From Shewanella marina JCM 15074 (GTDB taxonomy: Bacteria; Pseudomonadota; Gammaproteobacteria; Enterobacterales; Shewanellaceae), in the NCBI RefSeq assembly GCF_000614975.1, contig NZ_BALM01000007.1, positions 96,263 to 160,262 on the forward strand: a stretch of DNA of 64,000 nt. Reading direction: 5' to 3'. The notes under the pieces were generated by a model. The model searched no databases. It was given only the letters and a program-made list of their open reading frames with translations, and was not told the origin of the DNA. Below are positions 58,598 through 64,000 of the stretch, piece by piece. The number at the start of each line of letters is the position of its first letter. Position 1 is the first letter of the stretch. Position numbers and translations under genes: made by a program.

Positions 58598-59060
58598 CTA
58601 ACAGAAGCAAAAGCAGCTTCAGCAAATTGAAGATGCCAAGGTTGAGTTGAGCTTGAGGTTTTCGAGAAAGCAAAGTTCCCATCCAAATACCCGCTAATAC
58701 CCCTCCATCTATGGGTTGATATTTTCAACCCTGCCAGTTATTTCCTACAAGAGTATTAGAGATTAGCCGTGTTATTCAAATGTTAAAATTAGTACCATTA
58801 TTAGATTGATTTAATATGCCAGTCTTCTATTTTGATGATGTAGCGACTAAGTGTTTGTTTAAAAGCATTTATATCTAGTCGTTAAATCGCACCACGTCAC
58901 AAATATGCAAATTCTGACTTTCACTATCAGAGGACGTTAGTGAAATGGTATTGAAATTTTCAATAAGACATTGAAAATAAAGTTTTTATTGTGGATATTT
59001 TCAGTGTGGAATTAACTTGGCTGTCTGTTCTTATTCGGAATTCAGCCTAATATACTGCTA
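58570..59060 (+). repeat. Repeat R2, full-length copy of R1
   Basis: Begins at the attC-like right end (CATAATTGCGGCGTTA), then runs through the polyvalent-gene 3' end, the same noncoding stretch and the promoter TTCTTA, 17 bases, TATACT (59030-59058). The 580-base gap 58,514-59,092 contains only this repeat and the attC-like site. Confidence 0.85.
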
Positions 59061-59092
59061 GATAACCTACTTACCCACAAAAAGGAATCATC

Positions 59093-59569
59093 ATGGTATA
59101 TATGAAGTCAGTAGTAATTTTAGTTGTTCTATTTCTTGTAGGATGTGCCACGACCGCTAGCATATCCAATTTGCCAATATCTGCTGATCAAGTAGATTTT
59201 AATACTCTGGCTTCTAGAGATTTAGATCCAAATTTGCCCATCTGGAATTTAAAAGGGATGTCTGAATACATTACATACACAAGTAAAATAGAAGAAGAGA
59301 AATTATATGATTTTTTAAAACAAGCAAACCAAAAGCAAGGGTTTAAGAATATTTATGAGAATTTCGAAACCCGAAGTATACGTGGTTCGCGTGGCATGAG
59401 AATGAATGAGTGGAACTCTGTTTCTGGGATTTACTACCGGGAGCTGGACGACAGATTTCAAATTTATGTAAGAGTAGATATAACCCAAGATATTACTGGT
59501 GGATGGAAAGAAAATAGAGCAGAAAAAATTATTAAGTCTCTGTGTAATATAAGTAAAATATGTATTTAG
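59093..59569 (+). CDS. Cassette lipoprotein
   Basis: 158 residues behind AAGGAATC; a second ATG lies at 59102. Lipoprotein signal VVLFLVGCATT. The soluble part has no recognised domain (YITYTSKIEEEKLYDFLKQ; SGIYYRELDDRFQIYVRVD). The attC-like site starts 11 bases after the stop. Confidence 0.62.
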   Translation: MVYMKSVVILVVLFLVGCATTASISNLPISADQVDFNTLASRDLDPNLPIWNLKGMSEYITYTSKIEEEKLYDFLKQANQKQGFKNIYENFETRSIRGSRGMRMNEWNSVSGIYYRELDDRFQIYVRVDITQDITGGWKENRAEKIIKSLCNISKICI

Positions 59570-59580
59570 TGTGAAATATC

Positions 59581-59654
59581 TAACAAGTACAACTTGAGCG
59601 ACATTTTTGTCGTCGCTTCGCAACAACCAAAATGCGCCAACTGTAGGTGTTAAG
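59581..59654 (+). other. attC-like recombination site
   Basis: TAACAAGTACAACTTGAGCG at the left pairs in stages with GCGCCAACTGTAGGTGTTAAG at the right; centre GACATTTTTGTCGTC is itself a hairpin. 74 bases. Confidence 0.7.
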
Positions 59655-59665
59655 TTTCAAAGGAT

Positions 59666-60025
59666 ATGAATCCGTTGCCATCTAAATTGTTAGCAATATT
59701 TATTACTTTTCTCTTGGGTTATGGCGTAGCTAGTTATCAGTCAGCTAGGGCTGAACTTAAGGAGGAAATCAATGATTATCAAAGAGAAATACTGATAGCT
59801 TCTAGGTTGTTGGAAGAGTATAGCGAAAATTGTGCCAAGTTAAAATATCGTAATTTTTCACCTTATGTTGAACATGCAACAAGTCGCTATGAGTTACAGG
59901 TCAAAAAATCCGAAGGTTTTCCGTATCTTATGGACGAGTATTTTGTTTTTGATCATGAAGAGTCTGTATTTGAGTTTAAAGAAAAAACAGACGAAATACG
60001 TAAGACTGTAAGTTTGTGTAAATAA
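59666..60025 (+). CDS. Cassette protein with signal anchor
   Basis: 119 residues behind AAAGGAT. One N-terminal hydrophobic helix (LLAIFITFLLGYGVASY), then a coiled-coil-like stretch (ELKEEINDYQREILIASRLLEEY) and a short domain with two cysteines. Unknown function; the next attC-like site starts within four bases of the stop. Confidence 0.58.
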   Translation: MNPLPSKLLAIFITFLLGYGVASYQSARAELKEEINDYQREILIASRLLEEYSENCAKLKYRNFSPYVEHATSRYELQVKKSEGFPYLMDEYFVFDHEESVFEFKEKTDEIRKTVSLCK

Positions 60026-60028
60026 ACT

Positions 60029-60125
60029 TAACAAGCCTCTGAATTAAGATTCACTAAGGCTGTCACGCCATTTGCTGAGCAAATCGCCCGCCAGCACATG
60101 GCTCACTTATTAGAGCTGAGTTATG
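60029..60125 (+). other. attC-like recombination site
   Basis: TAACAAGCCTCTGAATTAAG at the left and CACTTATTAGAGCTGAGTTATG at the right pair imperfectly; central region contains GCTGAGCAAATCGCC. 97 bases, with a GTTATG end rather than GCGTTA. Confidence 0.58.
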
Positions 60126-60146
60126 CTTTAAAAATGGAATGTTGCT

Positions 60147-60776
60147 ATGTTTAAGAAATTTTTAAATGGTTTGGTTTTTGGCTCTGGCTTTGCAATCGCA
60201 TTCGTAGCAATTTGGGCAATAGGGTTGTCTTATGTAATCCCGATGGTAATTGAAAATACCAGCAATAAAGAACCTGATATGTCAGGTTCAAAAATTGAAT
60301 CGGTGGTGCCATTGGCAAAGGATACAACTAAAAAAAGGGAATACAAATTACATAAGGGGGCCGAATACGAAAGAAAAATACCCATGAACGGCGGCATGTT
60401 ATCAATTGCAATATTTGACGAAGACAGCGGAAAAGATCGGCCTAATAGTTTTCAAGCCTGGGTTACTAAAAATGAAGCATTTATAGTAAGCACTGAAGGT
60501 GATATACCTACAATTAAAAGAGTGCCATATAAAACAACTATACCTGTCGATTTTGCCAGTAACCTTGTTCATGACAATGTAGGGTTCCACAAGCAAAACT
60601 CAACAATGACTATTTCGGAAATAGAAATAAAACGCTTAAAAGACGGAAGACCCTCATCAAGAGAAGGCTATTTGAATGGTGAGTTGCGTATGACAGAAAA
60701 TGGCGTTGTTTTTCTTATGCCAAATAAGTATGAGCATAACAAGTCACTCCAGCCGACCGCCGAAAACGGCGGCTGA
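60147..60776 (+). CDS. Membrane-anchored cassette protein ending in attC sequence
   Basis: 209 residues: an N-terminal membrane helix (FGSGFAIAFVAIWAIGLSYV) and a soluble beta-rich domain. The last residues, NKSLQPTAENGG, are encoded by the attC-like site itself, so the frame reads into the recombination site before its stop. Endings of this kind are common in cassette-borne hypothetical proteins. Function unknown. Confidence 0.62.
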   Translation: MFKKFLNGLVFGSGFAIAFVAIWAIGLSYVIPMVIENTSNKEPDMSGSKIESVVPLAKDTTKKREYKLHKGAEYERKIPMNGGMLSIAIFDEDSGKDRPNSFQAWVTKNEAFIVSTEGDIPTIKRVPYKTTIPVDFASNLVHDNVGFHKQNSTMTISEIEIKRLKDGRPSSREGYLNGELRMTENGVVFLMPNKYEHNKSLQPTAENGG

Positions 60777-60789
60777 GTTTGGCGTTAGC
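60737..60789 (+). other. attC site (short type)
   Basis: TAACAAGTCACTCCAGCCG...CGGCGGCTGAGTTTGGCGTTAGC: outer TAAC/GTTA, CTC/GAG box and the strong inner hairpin CCGCCGAAAACGGCGG. This is the most canonical attC in the window. Confidence 0.85.
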
Positions 60790-60806
60790 TAAACAACGGA
60801 GGTTAT

Positions 60807-61043
60807 ATGAATATATTTGAAATGATGCGCACTGGGGAGCTTAGTCCTATGTTGTTTGCTTTTGGTATCCAAGCAATTGCACTTGGAACTCTATGCTTTC
60901 TTCTTGCTAGAAGCAAAAATAGAAATTATAAATTAGCAATTTTAGTTGGTGCTATTCCTATACTTAATTATTTATCTGTTTTGTACTATATTGGTGTTCC
61001 AATACTTGAGAGAACATCTCCTGAGTCAGGCAATGATAGCTAA
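60807..61043 (+). CDS. Small membrane protein in a cassette
   Basis: 78 residues behind CGGAGG. Two hydrophobic helices (MLFAFGIQAIALGTLCFLLA; LAILVGAIPILNYLSVLYYI). Its TAA stop is the start of the next attC-like site. Unknown function. Confidence 0.6.
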   Translation: MNIFEMMRTGELSPMLFAFGIQAIALGTLCFLLARSKNRNYKLAILVGAIPILNYLSVLYYIGVPILERTSPESGNDS

Positions 61044-61136
61044 CAAAAAATTAACAATGACACGTAACAGTTGGCTGTGTTTCGTTTCTCAACAATTTTA
61101 GCCAACAATATTTTGCCCATTATTAGGGCGTTATGA
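61041..61136 (+). other. attC-like site (long, Vibrio/Shewanella type)
   Basis: TAACAAAAAATTAACAATGA at the left, inner arms CAGTTGGCT / AGCCAAC, and CCCATTATTAGGGCGTTATG at the right. Length (96) and inner arms match the long attC class seen on the minus strand at 44397 and 50562. Confidence 0.8.
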
Positions 61137-61224
61137 CTCACGGTTAATTAATCTCTTCACTCTACTTCTAGCTGATTATCTATTGTTCTATAATGCTCAT
61201 GTATTGCATAGAGATAAGATATTA

Positions 61225-61578
61225 ATGAGTAATAATAGTGAAATTATCGAGTATCTTCGCGAGCGTATTCCAGTGTTTGAATGTGTTCAGGGGTGTCATG
61301 ACTGTTGTGGACCTGTAACAACATCTTCGGCAGAAATGTCGCGACTACCGGTAAAATCTGACGCAGAGCATGAAGCTGCATTAGATGAGTACAACTGCGT
61401 ACATTTAGGTCCTAATGGTTGCGAGGTTTATGAGGAGCGACCATTAATTTGTCGTCTTTTTGGTACAACCCCTCGTATGCCATGTCCAAATAATTGTCGC
61501 CCAGTTGAGATGGTTGACTTAAAGGTTGAACGTTTGGTGCATAAGTACATCAGAACAACTCGACAGGTTTTGGTGTAG
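61225..61578 (+). CDS. YkgJ-type cysteine-cluster protein
   Basis: 117 residues from the ATG at 61225 (an in-frame ATG at 61183 is possible; neither has a strong site). N-terminal C20, C24, C27, C28 (CVQGCHDCC) and later CVHLGPNGCEVYEERPLICRLFG and CPNNC give the YkgJ/FliB-like metal-cluster pattern. These proteins bind zinc or iron; the role is unknown. Confidence 0.78.
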   Translation: MSNNSEIIEYLRERIPVFECVQGCHDCCGPVTTSSAEMSRLPVKSDAEHEAALDEYNCVHLGPNGCEVYEERPLICRLFGTTPRMPCPNNCRPVEMVDLKVERLVHKYIRTTRQVLV

Positions 61579-61714
61579 CAGGCTCAATCTCCAGCAGCGT
61601 GCACAAAGTCATGACGAATGCATTAACTGCTCTTTATTACTTGTACGGTATGTTGAACATTTTTTATGAGTTAAACCTGTTCAATATTAGGTACAACTCA
61701 ATCAAGAGGTAATT

Positions 61715-61966
61715 ATGCGTATAGTTTCTTTTACTGAAGCCAGAAATAGTCTTAAATCTGTTCTTGATGGCGTGGTTAATGACGCAGACTGCACAGTTAT
61801 CACTCGTCGAGGTTCTGAAGACGCGGTTGTAATGTCTATGGATTATTACAATAGCTTAATGGAAACGATACATTTATCTCGTTCACCTGCGAATGCTGCT
61901 CATTTACATAAATCAATCGCTCAATACAATGCAGGACAAGCTACCGAAATAGATTTGCTAGAATGA
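61715..61966 (+). CDS. yefM: YefM/Phd-family antitoxin
   Basis: 83 residues behind AAGAGG: RIVSFTEARNSLKSVLDGVV, VITRRGSEDAVVMSMDYYNSL, the Phd/YefM fold, followed by the toxin-binding tail. A pair TTGAACA / TGTTCAA (about 61652-61684) upstream may be its operator. The toxin gene that should follow starts in a proper ATGA overlap but is cut off after about 16 codons, so this antitoxin is an orphan. Confidence 0.88.
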   Translation: MRIVSFTEARNSLKSVLDGVVNDADCTVITRRGSEDAVVMSMDYYNSLMETIHLSRSPANAAHLHKSIAQYNAGQATEIDLLE

Positions 61967-62088
61967 GTCGAATGCTAGCTTGGACCGATGATACCTTTCT
62001 TAATTATATTACTACCCATAATTGTGGCGTCAGTCTCAACAGAAGCAAAAGCAGCTTCTGCAAATTGAAGATGCTAAGGTTGAGTTGA
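61963..62088 (+). pseudogene. yoeB: yoeB toxin remnant cut by repeat R3
   Basis: Starts MSRMLAWTDD, the YoeB/Txe beginning, and then, from about codon 17, reads into the R3 repeat (attC-like right end and polyvalent-gene 3' sequence) and stops at 62086-62088. About four fifths of the toxin, including its catalytic residues, are missing. Confidence 0.72.
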
Positions 62089-62162
62089 GCTTGAGGTTTT
62101 CGAGAAAGCAAAGTTCCCATCCAAATACCCGCTAATAGCCCTCCATCTATGGGGTGATATTT
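62007..62162 (+). repeat. Repeat R3, truncated copy of R1
   Basis: CCATAATTGTGGCGTCA (cf. CATAATTGCGGCGTTA in R2), then CTCAACAGAAGCAAAAGC and the polyvalent 3' end up to GGGGTGATATTT, where similarity to R1/R2 stops. The following 62,163-62,314 is AT-rich and holds only the next gene's upstream region. Confidence 0.8.
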
Positions 62163-62314
62163 AAAGTGTAGCTAATATCTTATATATCTATTAGATATAG
62201 GCTATAGCTTTTACTTTTACCTTAATAATATTATTAAGGTAACTTAGAGTTTTGATGAGCATTTTATCGAGGTGTTATGATACATATCGTCAATGAGAGT
62301 ATATAGGGTTGATA

Positions 62315-62827
62315 ATGTTTGGAAATTCAAGATTAAGAATTATGATAATTATGCTGTCGTTAAGTCAAATAAATGGTTGTTCAAAATTTGAGTATTTTAG
62401 TGAATGTGCACCTATAATGTCGTTTAAATTAGATACACCTGTTAGGATTAACGTTTTTTCATTATATGAATTAGGTGATGGGGCGGTAGAGGTAGCGGAG
62501 AAGGAGGGAGCCAATTTTTCATTAGCAATGTATCCGAGTAATATCATTCTTTCATCAGACTTTATTAATAAATATAACTTACATGATATAATGATACATA
62601 ATTTACGGCTCGTTGGTCCAGTGCTGAAGTATAATACAAAATTAATCAATCCATTTAACCATGGAGATTTTCTTTTTCTCGTTGAGGCTGATGGGATTAA
62701 GTATTGGACAAGTAGTATTACCATTAACAAAGTAGCAAAACATGCTGATGAAAATAGTCCTGATCTATACGTTTTATTAAAAAAAATGGGATTTAGTTAT
62801 AGGGATATTCCTGATGACTGTATTTAA
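62315..62827 (+). CDS. Hypothetical lipoprotein
   Basis: 170 residues from the ATG at 62315 (AGGG upstream; an in-frame TTG at 62309 is less likely). Signal with lipobox SQINGC, then a soluble domain with four cysteine positions near the ends (YFSECAP ... DIPDDCI). No family recognised. No attC-like site follows. Confidence 0.58.
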   Translation: MFGNSRLRIMIIMLSLSQINGCSKFEYFSECAPIMSFKLDTPVRINVFSLYELGDGAVEVAEKEGANFSLAMYPSNIILSSDFINKYNLHDIMIHNLRLVGPVLKYNTKLINPFNHGDFLFLVEADGIKYWTSSITINKVAKHADENSPDLYVLLKKMGFSYRDIPDDCI

Positions 62828-62973
62828 TTAATATTTATAACCCTACAAGAAAATAATTATCATCAGCTTATTAGCTTATTGGTTGTCATTTATTATACTT
62901 AATTTCGTAAATGAGATAGGCAATGTGAAAATTAATTTATTGCCTATCTAATGTTAGTCAATTTTAGATTATT

Positions 62974-63879
62974 TTAGCATACAGCGGTGCAGACATAGCC
63001 GCCAGAAGGTGTTACAACACATCGTGTCATTATAAAAGACATATTACATCCTCTATTTTCAAAAATAACGCCATAAGAACTACCAAAATTCGCAAATTTG
63101 TTTAGTTCATGACTTCCTTCAAATGAAAAGTTACCAATAAAACCTGACTTGTCTGCAGGGATTTGATTATTTGAGCAGTCAAACGCAGAGCCTTTAACAA
63201 CATTAAATGTATTTATACTTGGAGATACAGTAACTTTTAGTCTGCTACCATCTTGAAAGTTAATGGTTTGAGGAATTGCAAATAAAGTTCCACTTAGGCT
63301 CATATTTCTTGAATTAATTGATATATTTTCAGCTAATTGATTCCATTTATTAATAGCATTTTGAATCGCAGGATAGTATGCATTCATTCGATTAAAAACA
63401 TTATTTCTCATTTGACTTGACTGTATGAAATCATATGCACTTACATGGTCATCGTCAGAGTTACATTGACCTGATGAGAAAATTTCTTTTATTTTATTTT
63501 TATTAGATATTGAACTTGGTTTTGGTTCTTGATTTATTACAGAGCTTAAAAAGTTAGGGTTGTTATTGACAATGTTGTTTGCTTGAGTTTTCCAATGCAC
63601 ATAGTCATTGAAATCTGAGTTTACATTACTAGGTAATGGCAATCTACTAAGTTCATAACGTCTAGTCTCCATATCCATTTCCCATCTGTATAGGTATAGT
63701 TTATTTTTTATTAAGTCAATTACGTAATAGTTTGCTAATGGAGGTTGAGATCTAACTGTTGATTCTACTTTATACGTAGAGCAGTTATTACACTCTAGTA
63801 CCTTTTGTAAATACGCATTTGCATTATTTGATATAAAACTCGAAGTGATAATTGTAGATATAAGTAAAATATATTTCAT
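62974..63879 (-). CDS. Exported hypothetical protein, cysteine-rich
   Basis: 301 residues with a signal peptide (LLISTIITSSFISNNANAY). The mature part starts with CNNC and ends in a cysteine cluster (NRGCNMSFIMTRCVV, YVCTAVC), suggesting a disulfide-stabilised periplasmic or secreted protein. No family recognised. It is convergent with the preceding lipoprotein gene; bases 63,880-64,000 contain only its AT-rich upstream region. Confidence 0.6.
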   Translation of the reverse strand: MKYILLISTIITSSFISNNANAYLQKVLECNNCSTYKVESTVRSQPPLANYYVIDLIKNKLYLYRWEMDMETRRYELSRLPLPSNVNSDFNDYVHWKTQANNIVNNNPNFLSSVINQEPKPSSISNKNKIKEIFSSGQCNSDDDHVSAYDFIQSSQMRNNVFNRMNAYYPAIQNAINKWNQLAENISINSRNMSLSGTLFAIPQTINFQDGSRLKVTVSPSINTFNVVKGSAFDCSNNQIPADKSGFIGNFSFEGSHELNKFANFGSSYGVIFENRGCNMSFIMTRCVVTPSGGYVCTAVC

Positions 63880-64000
63880 AGTAAATCCTTTTTAATATAT
63901 ACGAGTTTTAAATATAGGGTTTATTATGTTTTTCTATAGCTAATATAATCGTGACGTTTTATTTTAATTAACACATCTAACGTTATTAGTTATTTATTTT

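Noticed and set aside
56985..62162. CRISPR array from spaced repeats
   Set aside because: The repeats are 130-470 bases long, unevenly spaced and flank genes; no short regular repeat-spacer pattern occurs anywhere in the window.

Overview
The window looks like a Shewanella-type marine gammaproteobacterium. The left half carries the order rne / rluC-HAD / maf(yceF) / yceD-rpmF-plsX-fabH-fabD-fabG-acpP-fabF, with pqiAB, msrBA, mltC, cdd and sbcB around it. This placement rests on gene order and protein style, not on a database search.

Core part (1-34.3 kb): pqiAB (minus strand); a Rieske/ThDP-enzyme fusion gene; a glutathionyl-hydroquinone reductase; a lipoprotein gene lying between two degenerate 155-bp direct repeats; LMW phosphatase; YlqF GTPase; MsrBA; a SulP transporter; RNase E; RluC; MltC; a VOC protein next to a YafY-type regulator; the fatty-acid/phospholipid cluster; a thioesterase; a GarR-like dehydrogenase; a receptor-like sensor lacking its output domain; cytidine deaminase and exonuclease I.

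Accessory part (34.5-64 kb): a tyrosine integrase opens a decayed, heavily rearranged prophage. Recognisable phage parts are an AlpA-like regulator, a replication-protein fragment, a small PD-(D/E)XK-like nuclease, a Q-like antiterminator, an AntA antirepressor with a C4-like leader, an M15 endolysin, two holin-type genes, a small terminase, and the first ~110 residues of the large terminase fused by deletion to the end of a giant polyvalent protein. Between these lie cargo genes: an EVE-like/Mrr-like candidate restriction enzyme, a secreted metzincin-type protease with an exported partner, an IS3-family (IS407-group-like) element inserted in a hairpin, a HEPN-motif protein, a split AAA/TOPRIM (OLD/PARIS-like) protein, and many small membrane proteins and lipoproteins.

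The most striking structure is that much of this cargo is organised like integron gene cassettes. Single genes are followed by attC-like sites (TAAC...GCGTTA ends with internal symmetry), five or six on the plus strand at 57.5-61.1 kb and two clear ones plus related hairpins on the minus strand at 43-51 kb. Several cassettes share a common promoter/leader. Copies of the 3' end of the polyvalent-protein gene recur between cassettes (56,985; 58,570; 62,007), the last one truncating a yoeB toxin. No integron integrase is in the window.

A second window-wide pattern is technical. At least eight genes, including rpmF and fabF, are broken by one missing base, mostly in short homopolymers. This points to assembly indels rather than real gene decay, so 'pseudogene' labels on otherwise intact genes here should be read with that in mind.
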